A DNA stretch of 64,000 nt from Blumeriella jaapii (Eukaryota > Ascomycota > Leotiomycetes > Helotiales > Drepanopezizaceae): assembly GCA_009599575.1 (NCBI GenBank), contig VWND01000008.1, positions 310,001 to 374,000 of the forward strand, in the 5' to 3' direction. Position 1 is the first letter of the stretch. The number at the start of each line of letters is the position of its first letter. Made by a program: the position numbers and the translations under genes. This document shows positions 1-12,740 of the stretch, one piece after another. The notes under the pieces are model-generated. The model was not told the origin of the DNA and did no database searches. It saw only the letters and a list, made by a program, of their open reading frames with translations.

Positions 1-3000
1 TGTTTTTTTAATATGCCTGATTTCGAAATTTATAAATCGCATTTAAGCTATTTAATTAGTAACGAATGCTTCTGACAGATTATTAGCTTTTTTATTTAGT
101 TGGTCGATAAAAACTTTTGCGTTTGTTTCCAAAATAAAATATATACCGTATAATTCGCTTTTTATTTTTTTTATTGCTTTAAAAGCGCTTCGATATTTTC
201 GTTTAATAGCATCGTAGCGTGTTTTAACGGAAAACTATAAGCCGCTTTCGAATCGTAAAAAATGCCGTTTTTTATTTTCGTCGATTTATTATAATACAGC
301 TTTTTAACCGAAAATACTAGCGTCGACAATTAAAATAATTTTTTTTGCGTTTAAGCTGTAATCGATCCGCATAAATAATAGGGCCGATAAAAAGTCGTTT
401 TTAAAAACTTTTATAATTTTGCTCTGCTTTTTTCCCAAACGAAATCGATTTTTTTTTTATCGTAGCGTAAATAAATGCAGCTTTTTAAAAAAAGTTTTTA
501 ATTTAATTGCGATAATAAATCACAACGCCAATAAAAACTCTAGCTTCGGTAATATTTTTATATCTTTTCTATTCGCAAATCTTTTTAATTTTCTTTCGTT
601 AAAAATGGCGGCCAGCGCTATTAGTTATATAGCCGACGATATTTATTTCGGATATGCAAAATTTTAATCGAAAGCTAATAATAGCTTTGGTTTTTTCGAA
701 GCAGACCATAATTTTGTCGATATTTTAAATATATTTTTATTATATAGCGTCGAATTTTAGAAAAAATCTTTTTATTATTATAATATAATCTAAATTTTTT
801 TATTTCGACGTCGTTAACGTAAAAAAAAGCAATATCAAAAATACACGTTATAAAAATCTTATATACGATTTTTACGAATTGAGCGATTAAATTAATAGCT
901 TTTATAAATATTTTGATTATACGCAGTAGACCGATTAATATTTAAATTGCCGTTATATTTCGAAATCGTAAATCAAATATTAAATGGTCGTAGCCGAAAA
1001 ACAAATCGAAAAAAAAAGCGATTATTAGTTTTACGAATTCGTTCGAAAATTAATCGACGTTAAATAGCACGTTAGCGTTTCGTATCGTTATTTTGTTTAT
1101 TTCGACGATTACGATAATAAATTTGTAAATACTTTTCTTTTTTTTCGCAACGATAAATTATTTGTTTTTGTATAAGCCGTAGCAAAATTCGAAAATTTTT
1201 TGCTTAATTCGTTTTTTTAGCATTTCGATTATTTTATTTTAAAAAGTTTTGAAAATTAAAAAGATTTTTTTTTGCCAAGTTTCGTAAAACACGGTTTTGA
1301 TATCGATATAAAACGTAATATTAAAACTGAATTAGCTTATTTCGGTAAAATCGAAAGCTATAGCTTTTTTTCGGTTGCGTAAAACTTCGTATAAAACTTT
1401 TTTTTTTTTTAGCAAAAATTAAATTTCGATTGCTAAATTATCAAATCGTTTTTTTGTAAATCGGCTGTTAAATAATAAACTAAAAAATCGGCCGGTAATA
1501 AACTTTTTAAATTCGCTAATAATTAATTGAAATAATTTTATTATTTTATTTTTTTTAAACCAATCGTTTATTTTTTCGGAAATATTTTTATCGGATTCGC
1601 CAAAATTTACGAATCGTATTTTATTAGCTTTGCGCTTATAAAAAGTGCTGATATTAACACAAAAAGATAAAATATATAAATCGGGTTTATTTAATACGAA
1701 AACGAAATCTTCGAAACTTTTATTTTCGAATTAATAATCAAAAATATTAATATTAGCTAATTTTATTCGCGGTGCTATTTCGATTAGCGACGTAAATGCT
1801 TTTAGCCGAATATTTTCCAAGTTTTATTATAGCTTAGCGTTTATTCTGAAACCAAAGCCGATTATTCGTTTTCCGATAAAACGTCGATTAAAAAGACTTT
1901 GTCGCCGGCGACGGTAATTTAACTTTAAAAAAATCGGTTTCAATTCCAGAAAAAAGTTTTTATTTAGCCGTTTTCGGTGTATTTAAAGCTAACGAAACTT
2001 TCCAAAATCCAAAGCATTTTAAAAATAATAAATAAAAGCATTTTTTTATTATTAAAAAGTTTTTATAAATAACAATATTTTTAACGTCGATTTTTATATT
2101 TCGTACAATCTTATTAAATTCAATCGTATTTTTATTAACGATTATATAAATTATTCGTTTATCGGTAATAATCGAAATATTACTAGCTTCGGCTGTTTTC
2201 TAATTTATACAATTGATTTCGGCTTTATTATCGAATAAAACGAAAGCGATCGTACTTTTTTTAAGTATTATTTTTATTTTTAGCGCTTTTATAACCGTGT
2301 AAAAGCAGTTTCGTCGTTTTGATTTTTAGATTTTTATAACAAAAGCCAAAAGGCTAATTTTTTCCGAAAATTCTTTTTTATCGGCTAAATTAATTACGAT
2401 ATTATAAATTTCTTTTTAGTTTTTTTTTAATTTAAAATCGTTTTTTTTTCGAATAATTTTAATTTTCTCGTTTTTTTTTAATACAAAAAATTTGTTTATT
2501 AATAACTTTATCGAATTTTCCTTTTGTGCTAAATAAATCGCTGAATTTCAATTTAATTTTTTATTTTATAATTTTTTTAATAGCTTCGTCGACGGCTTCG
2601 AAGCTAATATATTTGTCGATCCATTTTTCGCTTCGCATTAATAATAAGCGTTTAGAAATTAGTATTTTCTAAATAATTTAAACCGGAATATCGGTGTCGA
2701 TATTTTTTATATCGTCGTTAATTTCTTTTATTATAAACGTTTTTTTAATAATTTTATCGGTTTTTTTTCGAATTCCAAAGTTTTTTTCTCTTTCGATTAA
2801 CGTTTTTTTTCATACCAATTAATTTGGCGAATAAAACAAAAGCATTTTACTTTCTTATAATTCGCTAGCTTGATTATACAGCTATAATATTTGCAAATGC
2901 GATACTTGCATTAGCAATATATATATTTATTTTTTATTTATAAATTTAAATTCCATTTACGCTTAGGATAAGGATTTTCTTTTTAATTAATACGCTTTTT

Positions 3001-4460
3001 GAAATATTTTCTTTTTTACTAGTAAAAATCGTTTTTGCATTTTTTCTGTTTTTCAAGCAGTCGTTTTATTTCGTACCTTTTATTTTTAAGCGAATAATAT
3101 TTAATCAGCTTTGATTCTTAGCTTTGTTAAAAGGGCCTATTTCTGCTTCCGTCGGTCCGAAACAAATTGCTTCGTATTTATTAATATAACAGATTTTATT
3201 ATTTATACAAAAATTAAATGTTTTGCATTTAAAACGAATATAAGGTTTTTCGCAGTAAATTTCTTTATTATTACAAAATCCGCATTTAAAACCACGGAAT
3301 TTGTTTTAATAATTACTTTTATTATTTTAATAGCTGCGATTTTGATTTCCGCGTTGATTTTCTTTTTTTTTTTAATAATCGTTATTATAATTAATATTTC
3401 GCTAATTTTAATCGTTAGCACGGAAAAGTTGCTATTAAGCAGCTATTATTTTTACGATGGTTTGGCGAAGCTAATCGCTTCGCGCATTTTAAAAAAAGTA
3501 ATTATTATAAAAGCTATTTTAATCGTTTTTATTATCCGAATTAACGTAAAGCAGTTTTTTCTGCTATTGCATAAAACCTTCGATTTTGCTTTAAAATTTT
3601 TAAATTTTAATATCGGTAAATTTTAATACGAAAGTTTCGATATTTTTATTAAGTTTTTCCAAGCTAATAAGTTTTGCAAAACGATTAAATAATATAATAA
3701 TTAATTGTTTTTAGCGATTTCGGTAATTTTTAATAGCTGGGCATATTTTTGCATTAGAGCTTTTACGTTTTTTTTATAAATAAAGAAAAAAGATTTCTTT
3801 TGGTTTATAATTTTAATAATACGTTCGCTTTGGTTTTGTTTAAAAACGAATTTCATAAATTTGAAATATTAATCGAAGGTTTTAAAGTTTTGTTTATTAA
3901 TTTTAAAATGCTTAATGGTTTTATTACGAATACTAATTAAAAAGCCAAATAAAAACAATTTTTTCTGCTCAATTTCGCTTAAAACTTTTTTGTTAACGAA
4001 AACGTTAAAAACTTTCGTATAAATACGATAATAAGCCTTAAGTTTTTTAGCTTGGCGAATTATTATAACAAACTGTTTAAAAAAAACGATAATATCGCGA
4101 ATTTACTGGCGATCGTGATTTCGGAATTCCGATTTTAAAGCTTTAATTAGCTTACGCCAATTTCGAGCCTTAATAGCTTTTTATTTATTTATCGATTTAA
4201 TAATATTTTTAATAATTGGGTTATAATAGCGAAAAAGTTTTTCGAATATTTTAATTTTAAAAACTTCGAAATTCTCACAAGTTTTTTTATATTTTTCGAT
4301 AAAATCGGTAACGTTGGCGCTATTAAATAAAAGTGTATTAAAAAAGCCAAAAAAAGGTATACGGCTTCGTATAAAAAAACGAAAAGCGTCGTTGTTTATA
4401 ATATTAGTAAAGATGTTGGTAGGGTTTGAATTAAATAAATAAATGTTTTCTGAAATTGCA
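1..4460 (-). pseudogene. Gypsy-1 copy A gag-pol remains
   Basis: These are remains of a gag-pol gene, located by alignment to copies B and C. Reading down the minus strand, gag remains lie at roughly 4460-2900, including a degraded zinc-knuckle region near 3200-3300. An aspartic protease lies near 2280-2080, reverse transcriptase at about 1500-900, and RNase H at about 600-1. Every domain is broken by RIP stop codons, mostly TAA and TAG where Gln or Trp codons would stand. The longest open frames in the region (3111-3626 plus, 3203-3421 minus) are fragments or antisense shadows. No product is expected. Confidence 0.75.
1764..1798 (+). repeat. 35-bp palindromic repeat, locus 1 (copy A)
   Basis: Arms TATTCGCG and CGTAAATG (RIP form of CGCGAATG) flank a core containing CTATTTCGATTAG. 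It lies near the protease region and matches 26053-26087 and, inverted, 13640-13674. Confidence 0.75.
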
Positions 4461-5144
4461 GATTAAAAATCTTTAATATAAAAAAAAATCGTTTTTAATA
4501 AGGGAATTATTAAAAAGGTTTTTGTATTTTTTAAAAAAATTAAATAAAATAAAATTGCGTCCAGACATTTAAATAACGTATTAAAAAACTTGTTTTTTAA
4601 TAAATTAATTAAATTAATATAATATTATTATATAATCTACGGTTTCGATATTCCGTGGCTCAGACCAATGCACGTATAGCCATTTTTTTATTATTTCTAA
4701 TAAAAAACCGCAAATTGTAATTGCTACAATTATAAAGCGTAAAATCAAAAGATTAAATTTTCGCCAAGCGTTTAATTAAAAAAGATTTAATTCAGAAGGA
4801 TCGAGCGCAGCGATCGAAGCGTATAAACCAATATTCGATTTGTTATTTTTAAACAAAAAAACGATTTTCGAATTTTGAATTTCGCACGGTTTAAAATTGC
4901 CTGATCGTAATTTCAAACGTTTCTGAAATATATTGCATTTTTATAATTTAATAATTATGCGCAAAATAAAAAAAGCTATTAGAAGTTTTTTATATAATAC
5001 AGCTGCGAACAACATTATATAAAAAGTCTTTTAAATCGTAATAGCGAAATATCGAAGTCGATTTTAATTATAAATTTAAAAAATACATCGGCGAATATAT
5101 AAAAACGAAACACCGAAATTTAAATCTTTGCGTAAATCACCAAA

Positions 5145-5411
5145 TATAAAAATAAATAAAAAAACCAGATTAATACGGCCATATATCGGTAGGTAAAATA
5201 GTCTAGGAATTTTTTAAAAAAGACTGAAAAAAGGAAAAGAAAAATAAATAAAAATATAAATTAAACTGCGTGCTTATAGTACTATTTAAGGGAATACTTT
5301 ATTTTTATATTTGTTAAAAATAGTTAATGGCAATGGGTCTCGGAGAGGTTTATGCCTCGACTATAGCTAAAACTACCAACTCTTATTAATACAAGGTATC
5401 ACCGTTTTACA
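5145..5411 (-). repeat. Gypsy-1 LTR, 5' LTR of copy A
   Basis: This is a 267-bp LTR in minus orientation, equal in length to the other three Gypsy-1 LTRs in the window. The terminal TGTAAAA is intact at the 5411 end, while the other end is RIP-mutated (TGTAAAAGTAGG reads as TATAAAAATAAA). The sequence just inside it matches the sequence after the 5' LTR of copy C, so this is a 5' LTR. Confidence 0.88.
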
Positions 5412-8400
5412 TTACGATTGTTTACCGACGAATGCTTTTAAAAAAGCTCCGAAATTTGTAAAAAAAACTATTCTACGGAATAGTTCGAAAGTAATCGTTT
5501 GTAATCGAAACCACCGAAAATATTATAATTGCTTTCGCCGCAATATAAACAATATTAAATAGCTTATTAAAACGTCGTTTTCGAAATGGTTTTTATATTT
5601 TTGCGCCGTATAATTATTCGAATAAATTAGCATCGCGTCGTCGGTTTTTTGGGTTTTAAATTTAACGAAAACCTTTTATTTAATCGAAAAGCTAATAAAA
5701 ATTATTTTTTTTTTTATTTCGTAGCTTTCGGTTTCGTAATCCGATAAAATAGCTAAGGCTATTGCTTTAAACGCGCTAAAATACGAGGAAGTTAAGCTTT
5801 TTTAAATGGTTTTAATCAGTTTGGCGTCGTGATATAATTGTAAATAAATTTCGATTATTTCCGAATTGTATGCGAAAGCAGGCAAAACGTAATAATCGAA
5901 AATAGCGTCGATAAAATCTTCGATTTTTTTTTTTTTTTAAAATCGGCGATATCGAATTTTATGATTGTAATACGGTCGGAACCAGCGAAACCTGAAACGA
6001 TCGGAACGTTAAAATAAGCTACGAAGCGGCAGTTTCCGAAATTCCGAATAATTAAAACAGCGAAATAAAGGCCGGAATGTATTTTAAAAACTTATTAAAT
6101 AAAATTATAAAATATATTAGCGAAAAAAATTATAAACGCTTTTTAAGTTTTAATTAGTCGAAAATAATACTTGTATATAACTATTTTTTCTTTTATAAAA
6201 TGCAGCAATAGCTTGTTTTTTTCGTTATGAAACCTTACGTAATTAACGAATTCGCAATTTAATTTAAATAAATTTTAAAGCATATTTTCGGTCGAAAGGC
6301 TAGAAAAGTCGGCTTTTAAAAATACTTATTGCTTTTATTTTTTTACGTTTCAATCGAGCTTTATAATCGCGTTAAAAATCTTAAGGTCCGCTTTGAAGTT
6401 TGCGTAGCCTAGGTAAGTTTTAGCACGCGCTTAAATAATTCTCGCAGTTTTTCGTCGAAATATAAATTAATTATTAAAATTAATTTCGAATACGTCGTAA
6501 TCCGAATTTTTAATAGCAGCGAATCGATTAGCGAAACCGATAATATCGATTTTTTTTATAATTAAATCGCAATACGCCGCGTAATAACGTACGTGAAAAT
6601 AGCAAAACTTGCCGTTTTTTCTGGCGTTAACGTTATTCGTAAAAACGAAATTAAAAAATCGAAGTTTTTTAACGAAGGAAAATTCGAGTAAAAACGGATC
6701 ACCGTTTTTAAAAGTTTTTTTTATTTATTTCGGCGTATTATATTTGTAATTTTCCGAAAAAAGCTTAATTTAATTTTCGTTCGAAACAAAAAAGAAAAAG
6801 CTGACGGATTTATTTAGTTTTTATATAAAACTGTCGAAATAAAACTTTTAAATCGTTTCGTCGTCGAAAGCGAAAGTTTTAAGCAAAATAATCTGATTTT
6901 ATACTTTTTATATAATTTTTTTTGTAATAACTTCGATATTTTTTTTTAGGTTTTTTCGGTCGAATCGTATAATAGTCGAAATTTTAAATGCTTTTATTAA
7001 AATTTAAAATATTAATAATACGACGTTTTTAAACGCAGCAAGCGTTTTTGATATTTACGTATTTAGTTTTAAAAAATCAGATTTAAAATCGTTTGGATTT
7101 TTTTTTTTCGGAATGCTAAAATTTTTTTAATTTGATTTTGTAAAATCGTCGCGTTTTTTATTAATTAATTTAAAGCTTATAATTCGGCGTCGATTTCCGG
7201 CTGTTTTTATTCGCGGTGCTTTTTTTGCTAACGACGCGAATGGTTTTTTTTTCCGAATAAAAAAAATTTCGGAAATATCGGCGCGCTGTTTTACGTTTTT
7301 TGTTTTACTTTTTTCGAAATCGTTTTTATAAATATAATAAGTTTTTTATATTCGAATAAGCGGTTATTTGCTATTACGCTTTTAATTTCGTTTTCGGATT
7401 CGTTTTCGATAATCGAAAATAAAAATCGTCGAATTGTTTTAGCTATTTTAAAAATATTAATTGCTACCGCGTATATTTTTTCGAATTAAACAAAAATAAT
7501 ATTGGTTTTTTCGTTTTTTTCGTCGTTGTAAATTTAAAATATCGGAATAGCGTCGTTTTTTTTTTTCGGTATAAAAATGCTATATTTAACGACGCTTAGT
7601 TTTTTATTTTAAAAAAAAATTAAATTTAAAATTTCGCAGCCGATTAAAACTTTTTTTAGCGATTATATAACGTCGTCGATTAATTTGTAAACAATTGTAA
7701 AAAGGTTTATAAATTTGCGGGCTTTTGAATTATTAGCTTTTAAAACTTGCGTTTTGAAAATATAAGCGTTTAATATTTAAACTTTTTTTTTCGTAAAAAT
7801 AATAGTTTCGAAAAAGCAAGCGAAATGCCGAAATAAAATAATATCGGTGATTTTGCTAAAAACGTATTTTTAAATATTTTTTTTTCGTTAATTTAATAAA
7901 AAACGTAATATTCGGTCTGTTATTTTTTTTTTGTTATTTCGAGCTTTTTTTGCTTTAGCGAAAATTTTTAAAACGTTGTCGTAATTTAGCAAGAATTTAT
8001 CGTAATTAAAGCTTTTGCAAACGAATTTAGTTTTGACAAAGCTTTCGTAATCGAATAAAAATTCGTTAACGTTTTTAATTATTATATCGAATTGTTTTAT
8101 AAATGTTTTTACGAAAGCTGTTTATTAATTTAAAATAACGGTATTATATATTTGTTTAAATTCGGAAAAATTGCGTATAATAGTTTCGTTTTAAAATAAA
8201 TTAAAAATAAGTTTGTTAGATTTAATAACGCTTTGCTTAGGAAACGATATAATATCGATAGGTTTATTAATTAAAAAAATATATTGCGTTTATTAAAAAG
8301 TAATTAGGAAAAAGTACGGAAATTGTAAAATATTTATATTTAAAAATCACGGGAATCCGCATGCTGTTTTTCTAATAAATTATAATTGTTTAAATAAGCA

Positions 8401-8440
8401 TCCGTTTAAAACAGCGAAAAAAATAAATAATACAGAAAGT
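5412..8440 (-). pseudogene. Unclassified gag-like retroelement remains
   Basis: This 3-kb stretch does not match the Gypsy-1 or Gypsy-2 copies. Read through stops on the minus strand, it gives continuous coding-like segments. One near 7050-7190 looks like a charged coiled-coil start of a gag protein. Segments near 6000-6500 contain a gag-like helical region. A possible degraded zinc knuckle (CxxC, then a His-like position and a Cys) lies near 5450-5540. The LTR of copy A follows directly at 5411, so the rest of this element may be lost or displaced. A third LTR element is the best guess; family and boundaries are not established. Confidence 0.4.
7208..7242 (+). repeat. 35-bp palindromic repeat, locus 2
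   Basis: Arms TATTCGCG and CGCGAATG are separated by 19 bases. Length and arms match the copies in Gypsy-1, although this locus lies in the unclassified gag-like remains. Confidence 0.7.
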
Positions 8441-8769
8441 AGCAAATAATAAAATGTATAAAAAATAATTTTCGTAAAATATACGAATAATATAAATGTA
8501 TCAGATATACGGCTTAAATATATACAAAGCTTTTGTTTTAATAAACAAAAGTACAATTAAATAAAAAAAAGTATAATAGATGTTTTAAATAATATAAAAA
8601 AAAGTTTTAAAAATAAGTATTATATATAAAACAAAATAATTAGGTTGTATATAATTAAAGTAAGAAAAGCAAGGCAAAAATAATAAAATAATATATAATA
8701 AAAAAGAAAACAACGGATAGCAGGAATAATAGAACAGTTAGTAAATAATTTTATATACATTTTTCTTTT

Positions 8770-10021
8770 TTTCGGTTATAAATGGAATCACGATTTAAAT
8801 TATGCTTTTAGCAGCGGAATTATCGTTCGGTTGTTTTCAAACTTTTTCAAAGGTTTTTTCTTTTTCAGAAATATAATCGCTTTGGTCGGAATCGTCGTCG
8901 GAATTGCTAAAATCGGAATCGCTGTTTGATTTAAAATCCAAAAAGTAGATTTGCTGATTTTTTTTGTAAAATCGTTTTAATCGGTTAGCGGCGAACGTTT
9001 TTTTTAGTTTTGTTTTATCGAATTTCGTAAGCTTATAATAATTTTTATTTAATTCGGCTTCGTATATTTCGTAAAATCCGAGTTATTTATAATTAAATTT
9101 AGTATCGGCCGATTTGTTAATAGCGCGCTAAACGTCGTAAATTAAAATCAGAATTTTTTTTTTAATTAATATTTTTTTTAAAATTTTAGTTTTATTTCAA
9201 ACTTTTTTAACTGCTTTTTTATATTTTTTTTTTTTTAAAATTTTTTTTTTTATATTTATATCGCGGTAATTTAGCTATTTAAATTTTATTACTAATAAGT
9301 TTATTTTCGTTTTTATTTTAACCACGTTATAAAACTTTTATACAAGCTATTTTATTTCCAAAAGCAGTCGAGCGTTTTTGCCGTATTAAATGAAAAATAA
9401 AATTATTTTAATAAAAGCGTATATATATATACGTATAGCAAAAAGCATTTCCGAAAATTTCCGCGATTAACGCTTATAATCTTTTCGAATAGCTTTTAAA
9501 AGGCCGTTAAAAATATTTTTATAATTTCGTTTAACGGATCCGTTGTTTCGAATTATAAGCTAAGATTTAAATACGCTAAATCTCGTATTTTTTTATAAAA
9601 GTTTCGATAACGCTTTTGTTTTCGGATTTATTATCGACGTTTAATTTGCTAAACAAACCGTATCGATATATAACGTTTTTTTAAAAAAAAATTGTTATAA
9701 TTTCGGAAATAACGTTTCGAAAAAATCGCTTTTTAAATTATTTAAATAAATCGTTAATAACGAATACAAAGCATATATAACCGCGATCGGTAATTAATAC
9801 GCGTATAACGTCGAAATTGATTTTTTTTTAAATTTCAGAAAATTACGTCGGATATAATAAGTTTTTTTTTCGGCCAAACTTTCGTTTTTAACAAAAAATG
9901 CAGCTTTTAACGAAAGTTTTACAGTTTTCGAAATATCCTTTTTATTAAAAATCGTTTTTGATTCGGTAATAAATGGTTTTAGTTTTTTTATAAAACATTT
10001 TTTCGTAAGCTTTTTTTATAA
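8770..10021 (-). pseudogene. Gypsy-1 copy B integrase remains
   Basis: This is the integrase part of a Ty3/Gypsy polyprotein, which joins the cDNA copy to the host chromosome. Reading through stops, the order is a zinc-binding start near 10000-9950, a catalytic-core-like stretch around 9800-9480 (including an IxAYNS-type sequence typical of these integrases), and a C-terminal region near 9110-8800. The C-terminal region contains an NRLKRFY-type end followed by an acidic Ser/Asp-rich tail. RIP stop codons are frequent. Fungal Gypsy integrases are known to end this way; exact limits cannot be fixed by eye. Confidence 0.65.
10018..10021. repeat. Target site duplication of Gypsy-1 copy C (left)
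   Basis: ATAA precedes the LTR start at 10022 and is repeated at 16432-16435 after the 3' LTR. The uninterrupted integrase sequence of copy C (around 15938-15945, reverse strand) supports one ATRA at this site before insertion. Confidence 0.65.
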
Positions 10022-10288
10022 TGTAAAACGGTGATACCTCGTATTAATGGGAGTTGGTAGTTTTAGCTATAGTCGAGGCATAGACCCCTTCGAAACCCCC
10101 TGCCACTGACTATTTTCAACAGATATAAAAGCAAAGCACCTCTTTAGATAATATTATAGGCACGCAGTTTAATTTATACTTTTATTTATTTTTCTTTTTT
10201 TTTTTTCAGTTTTTTTTAAGGATTTTTTAAACTATTTTACTTACCGATATATGGCCGTATTAATTTGGTTTTCCTATCTACTTTTATA
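10022..10288 (+). repeat. Gypsy-1 LTR, 5' LTR of copy C
   Basis: This 267-bp LTR begins TGTAAAACGG and ends CTTTTATA (RIP form of TTTTACA). It differs from the 3' LTR of the same element by many transitions and no obvious indels. Confidence 0.9.
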
Positions 10289-11039
10289 TTTAATAATCTA
10301 CGCAAAAATTCAAACTTCGGTGTTTCGTTTTTATATATTCGCCGATGTATTTTTCAAATTTTTAATTAAAATCGATTTCGATATTTCGCCACTACGGCTT
10401 AAAAAACCTTTTATATGGTATTGTTCGCAGCTGTATTATATGAAAAACTTTTAATAATTTCTTTTATTTTACGCACAGTTATTAAATTACAAAAGTGCAA
10501 TATATTTCAGAAACGTTTGAAATTACGGTTAAGCAATCCTGAACCGTGCGAAATTTAAAGCGCGAAAATCGTTCTTTTGTTTAAAAATAATAAATCGAAT
10601 ATTGGTTCGTACGCTTCGACCGCTGCGCTCGACTTTTCTAAATTAGATTTCTTTTAATTAAACGCCTGGCGAAAACTCAATTTTTTAATTTTACGTTTTA
10701 TAATTGTAACAATTACAATTTGCGGCTTTTTATTAAAAATAATAAAAAAATAGCTATACGTGCATTAGCCTAAGCTACGGAATATCTAAACCGTGAATTA
10801 TATAACAATATTATATTAATTTAATTAACTTATCAAAAAACAAATTTTTTAATATATTATTTAAATGTTTAAACGCAATTTTATTTTATTTAATTTTTTT
10901 AAAAAACACAAAGACTTTTTTAATAGCTCCTTTATTAAAAACGATTCCTTTTATATTAAAAACCTTTAATCTGCAATTTTAAAAAACATTTATTTATTTA
11001 ATTTAAATTTTACTAACACTTTCGCTAATATTATAAACA

Positions 11040-12740
11040 ACGACGCTTTTCGTTTTTTTATGCGAAGCCGTATGCTTTTTCCTGGCTTTTTTAATACACT
11101 TTTATTTAATAGCGCTAATATTACCGATTTTATCGAAAAATATAAAAAAACTTATAAAAATTTCGGAATTTTTAAAATTAAAATGTTCGATAAACTTTTT
11201 CGCTATTATAACCTAATTACTAAAAATATTATTAAATCGATAAATAAATAAAAAGCTATTAAGGCTCGAGATTGGCGTAAGCTAATTAAAGTTTTGAAAT
11301 CGAAATTCCGAAACCATAATCGCTAGCAAATTCGCGATACTATCGCTTTTTTTAAATAATTTATTATAACAATTCGCTAAGTTAAAAAACTTAAGGCTTA
11401 TTATCGTATTTATACGAAAGTTTCTAACGTTTTCGTTAATAAAAAGATTTTAAGCGAAATTAAACAAAAAAAATTGTTTTTACTTAACCTTCCAATCAGT
11501 ATTCGTAATAAAACCATTAAGCATTTTAAAATTAATAAACAAAACTTTAAAATCTTCGATTAATATTTCAAATTTATAAAATTCGTTTTTAAACAAAACC
11601 AAAGCGAACGTACCATCGAAATCATAAACCAAAAGAAATCGCTTTTTTTTATTTATAAAAAAAACGTGGAAGTTTTAATACAGAAATATGCTTAGCTATT
11701 AAAAATTACCGAAATCGCTAAAAAATAATTAATTATTATATTATTTAATCGTTTTGTAAAACTTATTAATTTAAAAAAGCTTAACAAAAATATCGAAACT
11801 TTCGTATCGAAATTTATCGATATTAAAATTCAAAAATTTTAAAGCAAAATCGAAGGTTTTATATAATAGTAAAAAAAACTTTTTTACGTTAATTCGGATA
11901 ATAAAAACGATTAAAATAGCTTTTATAATAACTATTCCTTTTAAAATGCACGAAGCGATCAGCTTCGCTAAGCCATCGTAAAAATAATAGCTGTCTAATA
12001 GCAATCTTTCCGTATTAGCGATCAGGATCAGCGAAATATTAATTATAATAACGATTATTAAAAAAAAAAAAAAAAACCAACGCGAAAATTAAAATCGCGG
12101 CTATTAAAATAATAAAAGTAATTATTAAAACAAATTCCGTAGCCCTAAATGTAAATTTTGTAATAATAAAAAAATTTATTGCGAAAAACCTTATATTCGC
12201 TTAAAATGCAAAGCATTTAATTTCTATATAAACAATAATATATATTATATTAATAAATACGAAGCGATCTGCCTCGAACCGACGGAAACAAAAATAAGCT
12301 TTTTTAATAAAACTGAAAATTAAAGCTAATTAAACATTATTCGCTTGAAAATAAAAGGTACGGAATAGGACGACTGTTTGGAAAACAGAAAAAATATAAA
12401 AACGATTTTTACTAATAAAAAAGAAAATATTTCCGAAAGCGTATTAATTAAAGAAAAAACTCTTATCCTAAATATAAATAAAATTTAAATATATAAATAA
12501 AAAACAAATACATATATTACTAATGCAAATATCGCATTTGCAAATATTATAACTGCATAATTAAATCAGCGAATCATAAAAAAGCAAAATGCTTTTGTTT
12601 TATTTGCCAAATTAATTAGTATAAAAAAAAACGTCAGAATCGAAAAAAAAAAAGATTTTAAAATTCGAAAAAAAACCGATGAAATTATTAAAAAAACGTT
12701 TATAATAAAAGAAATTAACGACGATATAAAAAATATCGAT
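11040..12740 (+). pseudogene. Gypsy-1 copy C gag remains
   Basis: These are remains of the structural gag protein of a Ty3/Gypsy element. Short open pieces survive, for example 11060-11251, and the frame continues through stops to about 11700 with a helical gag-like region of the type seen in fungal Gypsy elements. A degraded nucleocapsid zinc knuckle (CKFC followed by His- and Cys-like positions) lies near 12140-12200. The same region is recognisable in copy A (minus, about 4460-2900) and copy B (minus, about 28750-27000). No functional product is expected. Confidence 0.65.

Larger units (their letters stand above)
1..5411 (-). mobile_element. Gypsy-1 copy A, 5' part of a Ty3/Gypsy LTR retrotransposon (cut by window edge)
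   Basis: On the minus strand the element starts with a 267-bp LTR (5145-5411), followed by gag and then protease and reverse transcriptase remains running down to base 1. It aligns base for base with copy B: position 1 matches 24299, and the LTR matches 29434-29700. The RNase H end is lost at the window edge. The DNA beyond the LTR start (5412 onward) belongs to a different degraded coding sequence, so copy A appears to have inserted there. Confidence 0.88.
8441..10021 (-). mobile_element. Gypsy-1 copy B, 3' segment (integrase end)
   Basis: Reading down from 10021 the minus strand continues the integrase that is interrupted by copy C. The first 70 bases match, with RIP changes, the integrase zinc-binding start preserved in copy C at 15943-16015. 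The pol frame appears to end near 8780. A Gypsy-1 type 3' LTR is expected below that point but none is visible, so the left limit given here is a guess. Confidence 0.65.

Noticed and set aside
3111..3626. Open frames of 171 codons on the plus strand at 3111-3626 and 27402-27917, with hydrophobic sequence
   Set aside because: They are antisense shadows over Gypsy-1 gag remains. Both copies are open only because RIP on this strand makes Ile, Phe and Asn codons; copy C shows the gag reading on the other strand.
5145..5411. This LTR as the 3' LTR of copy B, making A and B a tandem pair
   Set aside because: No polypurine tract like that of copy C (GGGACAGGA) precedes it, and the DNA before it is unrelated gag-like sequence, so it is best read as the 5' LTR of copy A only.
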